From NCBI GenBank assembly GCA_035236585.1, contig CP141128.1:38670684-38734683 (forward strand): DNA of 64,000 nt. The letters run 5' to 3'. The notes below the pieces were generated by a model. The model was not told the DNA's origin and made no database searches. It saw nothing but the letters and a program-made list of their open reading frames with translations. Positions 1 to 10,978 of this stretch are shown piece by piece (the first letter of the stretch is position 1; each line of letters begins with the position of its first letter). The position numbers and the translations under genes were made by a program. The DNA is from Warburgia ugandensis (lineage: Eukaryota > Streptophyta > Magnoliopsida > Canellales > Canellaceae).

Positions 1-995
1 GTGTGTCTTAGCTCCCAGGGCACCCCGTGCATCTTGGTCGAGCCAGGACCTATGCCCTATGTCACGTGTGTAGCCAAGGGCCGCACCTGGGACCATGTAC
101 GCACTATCGTACACCTGGAACTTGTCCCAGGGACTCAGTCCCAAGTGTACGTACAGCATGGCGTCCCTAGGACGTCGTGTTCGTGCACAGCCGGCTAGAA
201 CCGGTCTTAGGGCGTTTTTCGGCCATGAACCTGGCTGGAAATGGTTGGGGAAGGACCAGATCCGGCGTGGATCTGGCCTGGGGAAAGCAAAACGGAGTGG
301 AAGTGGAGATAATCAGCTTACCTGGGTCGGTTGGGGACGCCCATCGCCGGTGGTGGAACCCCATTTCATTCCAAACCTCTTGCTCGCTGAAAAACTTGAA
401 GAAAGGGGAAAAACCCTATTGCCAGGCTAGAAAGGAGAAAAGGCATGGAGAAAAATGACAATGGCCAACCTGACTTGGGCCTGACCGTTGCCGAAAAATG
501 TAGAAAGATGGGTTTACAATTTTTGCCAGAAACCTCAGTCTCAAATGATTGGAAAAACACGATTTGAAGAGGGGGGAAGATGGGGTTTTTATAGAGGAGT
601 GAAAGGCAGTGCCCCTCAATGACGATGCCGCCATTTCCCCTGGTGTATTCTAGAGAAATCGGGAAAAACTGGTTTCTGGAGGGGTCTAGAGGTTGAAGAC
701 GACAGGGGGTGCCGTTATCAAAACGGCCCCCTGCGTTTTTGGTTTTAAACATTTTTCTGTTTAATTTCCAAAAATACCCCTATCTTTAAATGGTTGTAAC
801 TTCTTCATACGAACTCCGTTTTGGGTGATTTATGAGGTGTTGGATTCCATTTTTCGAGTAGAATCTAATAGTACTAAGTTTCCTCACAAATTCCTTCATT
901 TTATATTTTAAATAAAGTAAAACTTTTAACTCAGTTTATTTCCTATAGATTGTCCAATTTTCATTAAAAATAGTGTAAATTGCTCGGGCATTACA
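1..995 (-). mobile_element. Partial LTR, family C (chromovirus-like), left end outside window
   Basis: Read on the minus strand this matches the first part of the family-C LTR at 21225-23846. Both contain a CTCTAGAGGTTGAAGAC-type segment followed by an inverted-repeat-like GTGCC...GGCCCC stretch (here about 680-735), then text resembling AACTCCGTTTTGGGTGAT. The element end is GGGCATTACA at 986-995, matching the reverse complement of a TGTAATGACCCC-type LTR start. The other end lies before base 1, so whether this is a solo LTR or part of a full element cannot be decided. The base after the end begins GTGTC, a candidate TSD. The first 330 bases are GC-rich and give spurious open frames on both strands. 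Confidence 0.8.
586..593 (-). promoter_or_regulatory. TATA box of family-C LTR
   Basis: The minus strand reads CTCTATAAAAACC here. This is the same position, relative to neighbouring blocks, as the TATA box at 21641-21648 in the family-C solo LTR. It is the likely core promoter; U3 would be 594-995 and R/U5 would lie to the left. Confidence 0.6.
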
Positions 996-1682
996 GTGTC
1001 TATCATAAACTTAGTACCTTTTCACAAGTCAATGGCCAACCGAACTTCCAAGCATAGCAACTGGTTGAACAATCCACATATATTGTATTAAACCAAACCC
1101 AACTTCATGAGTTTCTTGATTTTTAGAAAATTGAGTTTTCCAAAACCAACTCAATAAGTCATCTGATTTTTGAAACCCTTAGTTCTTTTGTCCCATTTTC
1201 AATGTGATTCTTACATATAATCATCACAATTAAGTTTCTTGTGAGTTTAATTACAACATCATAGAAGATCATATTTTTAATGATTTTCATAGTCAGATAA
1301 GATGAAAACAATCATATAATAGGAGTAATATAATAAACATAGCCTCATGGTTCAATTAAAATAAAATGCATGAGCATATATTTCATAACTTGACTATTAG
1401 TAATCACTTGTATATATATTAACCAAGAGCACATTTATTAAACAAGTAAACATCCATACACATCAAACAACAATTTCCATAACTTTGCATAAGACAACAA
1501 TTCACTATATCTTATAGCTATCCCACTCTTAGGGTATAAACACTATAGTATCATACACATGAGAAAAGTATATAGGGTGGTTGCCATAGCAATGCTATAA
1601 AAGTGACATTCTCATTATATATCTAACACCCAAAATTTCTATAAAAAAAAATGTTTATTTTCACCAAAGCTATCATTAGAAG
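996..1682. other. Unassigned AT-rich spacer
   Basis: No open frame, LTR end, RNA gene or clear repeat is recognised in this stretch. It lies between the end of the family-C LTR and a tRNA-like repeat and may be the oldest sequence in this part of the window. Confidence 0.4.
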
Positions 1683-1745
1683 CAAGTTAGCTCAACTAGT
1701 TGTAGAGTGGGTGCTAATGGCCTGAGACCGGTGTTCAAACCATTG
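1683..1745 (+). repeat. tRNA-derived SINE-like head or tRNA pseudogene
   Basis: The segment resembles a pol III internal promoter. An A-box-like TAGCTCAACTAG (from 1688) is followed by TTGTAGAGTG, and about 30 bases later comes a B-box-like GTGTTCAAACC (1731-1741). The spacing fits the head of many plant tRNA-derived SINEs. No acceptor-stem pairing or anticodon arm is clear, so it is not a functional tRNA gene. The right end of the repeat and its target duplications were not located. Confidence 0.45.
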
Positions 1746-1950
1746 AAATGATATACTAATTTGATTTTTTGGAGAAAAATGTAGTTCCCAGTAATAGGGA
1801 ATGTCCACGTACAATGAATCTCTAGTAAATAGAAAAGGATAAGAATACGAAATAAAGAGTAGATAAGATAAGAATATGAGATAGGAGAGGAGAGGAAGGG
1901 GAGTCAACTAAAATTGGAAAAGGGGGGGAAGGAGAGAATACGTGAAAACA

Positions 1951-1953
<3 letters not shown>
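1746..1953. other. Unassigned purine-rich spacer before GA tract
   Basis: Low-complexity A/G-rich DNA with no recognisable gene, leading into the GA microsatellite. It may include the body of the SINE-like repeat to its left. Confidence 0.35.

Positions 1954-1995
<42 letters not shown>
1954..1995. repeat. (GA)n microsatellite, left half
   Basis: Uninterrupted GA dinucleotides up to the solo LTR starting at 1996. The tract resumes at 5052, so the two halves were one microsatellite before the LTR inserted. The last five bases, GAGAG, are one copy of the target-site duplication. Confidence 0.95.
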
Positions 1996-1997
<2 letters not shown>

Positions 1998-2500
1998 TAA
2001 CACCCCGGGTTTTTAAGACATTTTTTTTATAATAATAATAGCATTTTTAATAAGAGCATTTGGGATCCCATGAGAAAAGTTTTATTTATCATTTTACTAA
2101 AACATCTCTTAAAACTCCAGGTGTTATTTTTCCTTTCTCAAAATGTCACATATATAATTTAAAACATAAATAAAATTTTATGATAATAGATTTGAAACAC
2201 TACTCATATCAATCAATGTCAAATGAATCGGCACCTTTATTTTGAATCATATAAATATCCAAAACACAATAATAATATGGCCCAGGGTCTATCCATCATA
2301 ACATCCCATATAAATGTCCAACATATGTCTCAACATCTCAATCAAATCCATAAAATAAAAGTATACAGTCCATAATTAAATTCAAATGGTAGTCTTATTT
2401 ATTAACTCACGTCATTGTTTAAAATTCAAGGTAAAAGGATCTCTTGCAGCTCTCACGATTTCTCAACAGCCTTGCTTTTCCTGTTATCGCGCTCGAGATC

Positions 2501-2545
2501 TAATGCATTGCAAAACAAAGCAATGCCTCAGCAAGCTATTGCTTG
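2501..2545 (-). promoter_or_regulatory. Conserved palindrome + hairpin, family-B LTR
   Basis: CAAGCTATTGCTTG (2532-2545) is a CAAGC/GCTTG inverted repeat. Next to it the arms 2501-2511 and 2520-2530 (GCAATGCCTCA) form an imperfect stem around an 8-base loop. The same pair occurs in the other family-B LTR (24407-24451) and, with different stem bases, in all four family-A LTRs. Function is unknown; the position near the LTR 3' end suggests a role in the RNA. Confidence 0.6.
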
Positions 2546-3824
2546 TGTAGGTACATAGGCAATTAATGTAATAAAATGAAATAAATGAATAACAATACTG
2601 ATAAAATAAAAAGTCTATCATCTATGAAGATAGAAGTATCATAAGTCATGCCAACATAATGCCAATTTATCCCATATACTAAGACATGCATTTCACGGAG
2701 TTAAAACATGACATGAATCAATGTAAATGAGCATACATTAAGAATAAGGGCACCCTAAGGTAATGGGTCCCACAACATTGCACTAATATCACTAATCATG
2801 AGTAATCATAGCCAACCTCTGAGTGTTGTCACACCCAGGCATACCATCCATAACCATGCTCATCATACATGCACACATAATAAGAATATGGGTCGTCATG
2901 CCGCAGTGGCAACCTTCCATGGGTCTCAACCACTGCTGCTCTCCGTCGACACCATAATGGGAGACTTAGAGTCTGTCCTCATGGAAAGGCCCAGACTAGT
3001 AGTGTGGACTATCCATGTTACCAAACCCTTACCGAATGCCATCTATGGGTAGGTGTCTATCATATCACAATATCATCACATCACAATCTGGCCGGCCCTA
3101 TTCCTCCTAGCACAACGCCCACCAAGTGAAAGCACCCATCATAAAACATAGAAATACAAAAATCATGTGTATACCAAAACCCAAGAGCACTCGTAGCTCG
3201 AAATCCCCAAGGCACGCCCCTCATCTCGGGGTTAGCCTCTAAAAGGACTAGCTAACAAGCCTCTATTCTTATTTCCATGCAAATCCATGCATTTCAAATA
3301 TATAATAAGAAAGAAGTCTCTATTTAAGCATAAAAAAATAATATCATGCTCATAAAAACACTTATCATGGGTTTATTCAATAAAATATTTCAATTTGTAA
3401 TAATCATAATGTACTCTAAGTCTCATAAAATCAACGGCTAATAATAAATGCAATTTAAAACACAATCACTCATGATGCTATGTTTATGCATGGTTTTAAA
3501 ATCAAGGCAAAGCATTAATTGTCGTCACCTACTTCAACGTGAGATCACTTAGCTTGCTAATAAATCCCCTTAACTGGTATGTTCAAGTGCACCTATCCAT
3601 GTCGCATCACTATTTTAAAATTTTTCTAAATTAAAAGTACTCATTTATAAATTTTTTAGCTAAAACTAGGTACGTGTCTTCGATACGGTCACAACACCTC
3701 TTTCAGATAGTGATTTGGACTCCTATAGCTCCCAAAAATCAAGTTTTAAATGCATATATACGTAAAATGAGGTTTGACCGACCACCATAAGTGGTTTGTA
3801 CTGGTGGCACCCTTTTTATACGAG

Positions 3825-3830
3825 TTTATA
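3825..3830 (-). promoter_or_regulatory. TATA box of family-B LTR
   Basis: The minus strand reads GCCGATATAAACTCG, aligning with GCCAGTATAAACAGG at 19941-19955 in the other family-B copy. A second candidate TATAAAAAGGG lies about 10 bases further in the direction of transcription. Confidence 0.55.
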
Positions 3831-3837
3831 TCGGCTT

Positions 3838-4140
3838 ACTCGGGAGCCACGGGGACGCATGCATATGCGACGCACATTCGGGACGCGCTGCGTACATCCT
3901 GGTTACTAGGATGCACTGTGTGTGCGTCTCTATCGCCAAGACGCACTACGTGTGCGTCATCGTCTCCAAGATGCACAGCGCGTCCCGCACGTTGGCGACA
4001 GCACCTGTTAGCACCCACATGCAATGGATACCGTGTGCACGAAGATGAACATCCATCATGCATCTTCATCGTGCATTCCTGGGGTGTGTCCTGGCGTCAG
4101 TGCAGGGCGCCGACGCCCTTGACATCGCCAGAGAAGACAA
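3838..4140. other. CpG-rich island with tandem GACGC inverted repeats
   Basis: This is a GC- and CpG-rich block in an otherwise AT-rich LTR. It holds a series of inverted repeats about 30 bases apart: CATCCT/AGGATG (3895-3900 and 3908-3913), GTGCGTC/GACGCAC (3922-3928 and 3940-3946) and GTGCGTC/GATGCAC (3952-3958 and 3970-3976). It lies immediately upstream of the minus-strand TATA box, so it could be an upstream regulatory array. Open frames covering it on both strands come from base composition. Confidence 0.6.
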
Positions 4141-5044
4141 CCGTGTTCCGGTCCTCTCCAAGAAGCCTACGAGTGTCCAAATCACATAGTTTTTGAGGCA
4201 TTTTGTTTAGTTTCCATTTCTATCATCCTCTTGCATTGATTTCTCCAAAAACTACAGTTTTTTTTGCACTTTTCTCCACGTTCCTAAATTTCCCCATAGG
4301 TACTGTTTTTCACATTTTTTGGAGAAACTAGCCATTGGATCTCTCCCAAATTTAAAGGGTTTGTTCTTGGGTCTATCATGCACTAGATGGATTGTCCGAT
4401 TTGTAAAAAAATGTGGTTTCATCCCTGAAATCATGCCCCAACAGTATTGTGCATAGGGTTCTCAGGAAAAATTTCGTTTTTCTTGGATTTCCTGGTTTCC
4501 ATGTGTTTTCCCTTGCTATTTCCTTACACATGTAACATGAAAAGAGAAGGTTTATGGCTTAACTCTAATACTAGGTGTTGCTTGATGTTTTCCAGAGCCC
4601 TTACTCGCCGAAAAAAAGCAGATTTACAGAGACAAGGGTTTAGGAGAAACAATGGCGCGATGATGAGAGATTAGAGGCTGATTGAGGAGCAGACTAGATT
4701 AGGAAGTTGCGTTTGGGAATGAGGAATAAATCTCTTCCCTTTTTACGCCTTCTCTCCAATGATTTCTCCAGCAAAATCGTCGAATCTGATAGAGGTAAGG
4801 TAGACAGGGGTGCCAATATCAATTTAGGCCCCTGTGTTTTTTGCTCTCCCAAATTACCAAACTACCCTTAAACTTCAACAGTTCATAACTTCTTCTTTTG
4901 AACTCCGTTTTTTGTGTTCTTTATGTCATTTGAAAGCTATCAACGAGTAATTTCTAATTTTTAATTTTTTTGGACCAACTTCTGTGTATAAAAATTTTAA
5001 TTTAATTTCTTTAATAATTTACTAATTTGAGCTAAAATTGAGGA

Positions 5045-5051
<7 letters not shown>

Positions 5052-5108
<57 letters not shown>
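5052..5108. repeat. (GA)n microsatellite, right half
   Basis: Continuation of the GA tract interrupted by the solo LTR. Its first five bases, GAGAG, are the second copy of the target-site duplication. The CT-rich complement gives a leucine/serine repeat frame that is not a gene. Confidence 0.95.
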
Positions 5109-5111
<3 letters not shown>

Positions 5112-5606
5112 GAAGGAGATTTCATTTGAAGCATTCTTCTTAGATCTTCGCATTTTGGATAAGTCAATAGTATAAGAATGGTTTTGCCAATGAGGTAGGG
5201 GGATTAGGACCATTCCCAAACTAGTTAGTTTTTTCATAAAGTATATTCAAAAGGCATGTTGTTTTGTAAAGTTGAATGTGGTGCATAGTATCTGGGATTG
5301 AATATGATTCTTATTTAGTTAATTTTAATCTTATCTCATAAAAAAGCACGTGCATGCACTATGATATATTTTTGTATTTGTGTTAGATTTTAATGTGTTA
5401 ATAAAATTCAAAATCCTATAAGATAACTTCTTCTTCTTGGGTTGATCATAATCCATATTAAACATGTAAAAGTTAGATGTTGAATGCATGATGATTGAAT
5501 CATATGCAAATATAAAATTTACACCTACTACTTGATCATGAATATGCACATCAATCTATGTCCTTGATTCTAATCCATCTAGCACCATGCGCATCTTCCA
5601 AGTAAA
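5109..5606. other. Unassigned spacer
   Basis: Ordinary AT-rich sequence flanking the microsatellite. No gene, LTR end or repeat was recognised. Confidence 0.4.
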
Positions 5607-6490
5607 GTGCACATGTTATAAGGCCTTCAAAGGCCAAGTTTTCTTCCAAAATAATATGAGGAAGTTGTACATGATTTGAAGGCCTTTGAGAGGCCAAGAG
5701 CATTATCCAAAGTTGCTTAGTTCTACGCATGCGAGTATATCTATGATAAAGCTAGGATGACGTTTGGAATAGAGCTATGTGCCCACGATCATGGGGCATT
5801 AGGAAGGCCTAGTACTCTTCCTAAAACCATATGTTATGTGCATTAAATTGGGTTTCCAGGGAGGCCCAGATGCTATCACATAACATATGTAGATCTAGCC
5901 ACTCTATTCTTTTAGGATTTTTACTAAGATGCATGAAGTTTTTGCCATGATTTCATGGCTAGTTTTGATAAGATGTACACATGGGTTTTGATGCCTCAAA
6001 GATTGTATCTTCATTCTAAATAGTGGATGATTCAAGCACATGATTATAAGTCTTGATTTGATTGATTTCTATATAAGTGTCCCTGTGATTCCATATTCGT
6101 ATGAGATATGTATATTGGTTGATTAAGTTTTTCTTTGAGTGGTTCACGTATTACTTATGCAAGATTCTAACTTCTACCTGCTTAGATTTACCCCATAATA
6201 GTCGTACACCTTGCACACACTATAGGACCCGTAGAGGCTAAGTGCATATCCTCAAAATTCAAAGTAGACTACGCACATTACAAGACCCCCCAAAAAACTA
6301 TACTTTCTCACAAGCTCTTGAGTGTTGAGGCAAACAAGGCTTGGCTACATGAAGTATGATGTTTATGCATGGAACACGGAGCCCTAGAGAGGTCTAGTAA
6401 TTCCCATTTGAAACCAAACTATGTATGCACATTTTGGAGCCCTTGAACAGCCCAAACTCATTATAAATCCCAATGACATAGTACTGCATG
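5607..6490. repeat. Diverged array with ~60-bp spacing
   Basis: A loose motif of the form TGCACAT...GG-CC-TT..GAGGCC..AGTNCT..TCC recurs near 5607, 5665, 5777, 5835, 6211, 6270, 6362 and 6424. Neighbouring copies in a pair are 58-62 bases apart, as expected for an old tandem repeat with a ~60-bp unit, partly eroded between 5890 and 6200. The clearest pair is at 5607 and 5665, where both copies contain AAGGCCTT or AAGGCCTTT followed by AGGCCAAG. No protein frame runs through it. Confidence 0.5.
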
Positions 6491-7928
6491 GTATAAGCTA
6501 TCACTCCAAGCATTGGAAGTGATTTTCATGAGTAAATAGGAAGTATTTTGTAACTTAAAGACAAGATCATCTTATTACTTATTATTGCTATTATTATTAT
6601 AAAAAAATGTTTTACAAAGATTATTATTATTATTATATTTTTAATGTAAAAATAATCCTGAAGGAAAGTTTCATTTCCAAATTATATTTCAAAAAAAATA
6701 ATAATAATTCTTTTCTCAAACCCAAATCCCCAAAATATAGTAAGTCAAAATTCATATGATACATAGACCAAGTATTCATAGAAAACAAAACAATAGGCTC
6801 AAGGTTTCGTTTGATGTAAACACATAAATTAACCAATTACTTAGTTGAACCATAACCTAAGAAACAACTTGCATAAAAGTTTATCAAATGAGTTGCATGC
6901 CTTAAGGATTTCATAGCAAATATCTAGTGGGAAAGTGTATGTAATTAGATACCCTTCTTCTAATGCATTTTATTTTTATTTTGCTAACCATTCTTTTATT
7001 ATGCTTTATCATATCAAGTCCTTTATTCAATTTCTAATAATTGAAAATTCAAGAACATCAAAAAAAAAATTTTACAAATTTTTGCATAAGCTAGTACAAC
7101 TCTAGGGTATAGTATGTGTGGAATTTATCCACTTTCTTATTACATTAACTATACTTTTCTATTTTAAGCTCCTTTAATTTTCAACAATCATAACTTTTTA
7201 AATTAGAATATTATGTTTAATTAACTTTTCAAATTCTTAGCTATATCCCAAGTAATGTATAGGTGTCCAACCTCATCCTTTCAAGAATCTATTTCAACTA
7301 TGAATTAGTTTATCAGAACTTAAATGGGCAATATATACTTGCTTCCATAATTTCCAAAGTTTCATAATATCACTTTAATGAGTGCTAATATAATTAATTT
7401 AAGAATGAATTGGAAGATTTTTAGTTAAGGACTTCATTGTACATGAGCTTATATAAGTGTGCTAAAATTTTCTATGGTAATCCATAAAATTTCTAGCATG
7501 AACATACCTCTTCTAATTATGGGAATTTTCAATCATTTATTTTATATACATGTCCTATCATACTTATAAGTTATTAATATTAATAAAGATGACTTGTATG
7601 TTTACAAGAGTAGTGTTAGAATATATTCAATCAAGTTTCGATTCTTAATACATATGTAGTATAGACTCTCTTACAAAATTTTCAGCAATAGCACTATGAT
7701 TCCAATCATATAAAAGAAAGGACTAATTAATCAAATCTCCTCCAAGGAGTGAACCATACCTCTATATACTAAACATATAAAGTATGGGATGCATGGATAA
7801 CTTATTTTTTTAACAAATTTAGTCATGCATTTGCAAGCAAGAAACATGAACTTAGGATTGCATAAATTTTTTAACATGTATGATAATGCGTCCTGTGTCA
7901 ATAAATTGAATTACAATACCTAGTTGAC
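6491..7928. other. Unassigned AT-rich spacer
   Basis: AT-rich DNA including an ATT trinucleotide run near 6582-6640. No LTR end, coding frame with a recognisable domain, or RNA gene was seen. Confidence 0.4.
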
Positions 7929-8200
7929 TAAATTTCCAGAAATGATTGTAACATGCTATCACACTCATAGAAAAGACATTGATCGGAAGGTTGAATGACC
8001 AAAATTCCAGAAATGATTCTCTTGCTATCACATACAAAACATATGAAATTTGGGACTGCATGTCAAAAATTCCAGCAATAATATGTTTTGACATTGTATA
8101 CAAAATTTATGGATTTTTTTTGGGACTATTAGTCAAAATTCCAGAAATACTATTCTATGATGGTAAAAATCCTTACTTATTATGTACAAAAATTCTAGGG
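7929..8200. repeat. Four-copy diverged repeat, 65-71 bp period
   Basis: The core AAAATTCCAGAAAT-like recurs with its CCAG at 7936, 8007, 8072 and 8141. Between cores there is a recurring GCTATCACA/TATACAAAA-type segment and a TGGGACT segment. A related isolated core, AAAATTTTCAGCAATA, lies near 7675. This is a degenerate tandem repeat of unknown origin in the spacer left of Athila-1. Confidence 0.55.
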
Positions 8201-8490
8201 AGGATTATATGTGTAAAACAATTAGATTTGCAAACTAGTTAAAAGAAGTTTCAAATCAAATATACAACACACATCTAGAAGACATAGATTAAACAGTCAT
8301 ATAACCAAAATTTTCAACTTGGAATTGTTTCATATTCCTCTATACAAGGTGAATGGATTAAAAGATCCATGACCAAGAATTAAGCAAGATGAAATCATGT
8401 TTCCATAATCTCTTATACCAACAAAACAAGCAATACATGAATTTACATGTATAACCTAGAACATAGGTGTGTACTTCTTTTTCAAGCATA

Positions 8491-8495
8491 GAATC
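8491..8495. repeat. Target-site duplication of Athila-1 (left)
   Basis: GAATC precedes the 5' LTR; GAATT follows the 3' LTR at 32456-32460. Four of five bases match, and the difference is a C-to-T transition. Confidence 0.75.
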
Positions 8496-10954
8496 TAATA
8501 AGTGTTCAATTTTGTACAAAATGCACCCAATTAATAGTCCATGTTAAATTATAGGCATTATTCTAGTGCTTTTTTTGAAAATTTATAACACATGCATTTC
8601 TAAGCTAATGATTCAAAAATTTGACATTTGGCAAGTTCAGGAGCTAATCTAGTGTAAGTATGTAAATTGTTATAATTTCGTAGGATTTAGTTATAGCTTT
8701 TAGTTTTATGCAGGTGTTGAGAAGATGATCCAAAGGTGGATATCAAGAAACATAAGATTTGTAGATCAAGACCAAAAGAGGGTCAAAGACCTAAATTTCA
8801 TCATTTCAAATCTCAATCAAGGTTCAAGATCATCTTAAGGCAAAGCAAGAAAGTAGTGGGAAGATTAAAATGTGACTAAAATGTTCCATTCAAAAAGCCA
8901 AGCAATTCCACAACCTTTGCATGAGAATTGGAGCCATGCATGAAGTTTCCTAGTCTAACAAGGAAACCAAGTAAGCCAAGCCATTCAAGCCTTAAAGCCA
9001 ATGGAATTACCCACTCAAGCCATCAAAGAGAGCCACCAAGCCAAATGAGAGCCATGCCACATGAATCACATGATTGGAGGACAGTTAGAAGGAATTATGC
9101 TATGCTAAATAGTAAATTTCAAGGGATAAGTAGTAAGGAATTTGAGTGATAAACAATATGGCAAGATATGCATGCATGGGGGGACCAATAAAGAGAGAGA
9201 AACCAAGTCTAATTTCCTTATTTCCCCCTCTCTTTTCATCCTTCTTTTCTCTCTCTTTCCTACCCACCACATCACACATTTAGAAGGGGGGAGTTCCATG
9301 CCTAATCCCTTGAAAGATGATGCCTCCCCCTTTCTTTTGTTCATAATTAGAAAGTCCACTTACCTACCTCACCTAACCTTCTAATCTTTCATATCCAATC
9401 AACCACCTAACTTTCCTACCTTGAATCATAGTTCTAATTCTGCTCTTTCTTCTTAAGATAAGACTTATCAAATTGGAATGCAAAACTCTATAAATACCCC
9501 ATGAACTCCATGCTTATTTCAAGTAGAGGGGTTGCTTCTAACTCCTTGCAATCAAGCACATCAACTTGGAGGTACTATTAGGGTTTTGGACTTCAACATC
9601 TTAGACGATTTTACTTGTCTTTCACAAATTTTCCTAGATTTGTTTCTTTGGATTTTGCACTTCAATTCCATATTGGTACCTTGCACTAATTCCTGGTTTA
9701 TTACTTTCTTTTTTATTTAAGTTCCCTACACATAGTTTCTCTTTGTTCTCCTTTCACTTTTGCTTCCACTTCTCTTACTTTTCATGCTTAGTTCTTCAAG
9801 GTCAAAGTTATCTTTTATCTTATAGTGATAGCCAATATGATGGTAGCTTCGAATCATTTTGTTTCCCTTTCATCTTTTCCTTATTTCTCACTTAGATTTA
9901 CAAATGGTTTTGTTGCTTTGTTGCCCATCTTCATGCTATCACTCTCTTGATTTCTCTTTTGGGTTTCACATGTATGTTATATGAGATTAGTTTGATATTA
10001 TTGGAGAGTGTTTAAGATTTTTCTTAAATCAAGTTCTAGGCATAAGAATAGTGCACATTTTTTTGCTTTGTTCTCTATGTACATGTGCACAATTAATGTA
10101 CCAAATTCCATCCAATAAAGTTTATGATTCATGCACAGTTTCTCTTGATTATTTCCATGCTTGAATTTCATTAAATTTTTGGTTTCATTATCATGTTTCA
10201 TGCCTTGAATCACACACCCCATATCAGTCCATGCCTTATTTGATTTAAGTTTCATGAGCACCATACTTTTGGAATTTTACTTTTCATGCTTCATGCATAA
10301 TTTCCAGCAGTCAATACACTTTACTTGCCTAATTCCTTGGGAACCCATCTAGCTTTTTGGATAGCTTAGTTACTATTTTGATTAGCTCCCATGTTAGTAA
10401 GCTTTTAGTTCAAGCATTCCAGCCATCTTCTCACTCAGCACCATGTGCACAGCTCCATGGGTCATGCACGTGGTAATTGGGTGACTTTTCTTTAAGTTCT
10501 TTGTTGTTCCCTTGTTTCATGATAGTTTTATGAGACTTGTTTAGTTAATTGCATCTTAGTTTAGTTTTAGAAAGTTTCTTAATTTAGATTTACAAAGTTT
10601 AGGATTAGAAAAGTGTCATTTTTAACAAGTTTTCTTAGGTAAAGTTTCCTAGATTCATTGATTTTAGTTTTGCTTTTATTGAATGCATGTTAGTTAGGAA
10701 AGTTTCTAATTCCATTGAAAATAGTTGTTTTTAAAAAGTTTCCTTTAGTTCATGTTTCTAATTTTATGCATGTTTACCAATCCATGTTGTTTAAATTCCT
10801 AGTTTAACCAAAAGAATCTTTTTTTTGCTAAGATAAGAAACTTAACTAAATCTAATCAACTAAAATTTCATGAGATTCCCTATGGAATCAACCTCTTTTG
10901 CATGCAATTACTACATTGATTTGCGCACTTGCAAGTAATTTTAGAGCTATACCA
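8496..10954 (+). mobile_element. Athila-1 5' LTR
   Basis: A 2459-bp LTR. It starts TAATAAGTGTTC (the 3' LTR has TGATAAGTGTTC, so the terminal G has mutated) and ends GCTATACCA. Within it lie the TATA box at 9489 and the Athila-typical end region CCTATGGAATCAACCTC. Positions 9938-9942 (ATCAC) are the empty-site equivalent of the ATTAC target where a solo A LTR entered the 3' LTR. Confidence 0.9.
9489..9496 (+). promoter_or_regulatory. TATA box, Athila-1 5' LTR
   Basis: CTCTATAAATACCCC is a good plant TATA box about 1.0 kb into the LTR. The 3' LTR equivalent near 26322 has decayed to TCTATAATGC. Confidence 0.7.
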
Positions 10955-10960
10955 AGTTTT

Positions 10961-10978
10961 TGGTGCCATTGGTGGGGA
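10961..10978 (+). promoter_or_regulatory. Athila-1 primer-binding site (tRNA-Asp type)
   Basis: TGGTGCCATTGGTGGGGA matches the reverse complement of the 3' end of plant tRNA-Asp (TGGCGCCGTTGCCGGGGA) at 15 of 18 positions. Two of the differences are C-to-T or G-to-A transitions. It lies six bases after the LTR end. Confidence 0.85.

Larger units (their letters stand above)
1996..5051 (-). mobile_element. Solo LTR, family B, inserted in GA microsatellite
   Basis: A 3056-bp LTR on the minus strand. Left end TGTAACACCCCGGG and right end GAGGATATTACA are the reverse complements of the ends of the family-B LTR at 18969-24809 (start TGTAATATCC, end GTCGTCATA). GAGAG flanks both sides (1991-1995 and 5052-5056), the 5-bp duplication expected of Ty3/gypsy integration. 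No internal region is present, so this is a solo LTR left by LTR-LTR recombination. On the minus strand it carries a TATA box near 3825, a CpG-rich island just upstream of it, and a palindrome-hairpin pair at 2501-2545. The short open frames inside show no domain and are chance frames. Confidence 0.92.

Noticed and set aside
3774-4196. 140-codon plus-strand frame
   Set aside because: It lies antisense to the LTR over its CpG-rich island and is not kept in the other family-B copy.
5041-5237. Leu/Ser repeat protein on the minus strand
   Set aside because: It is a translation of the GA microsatellite.
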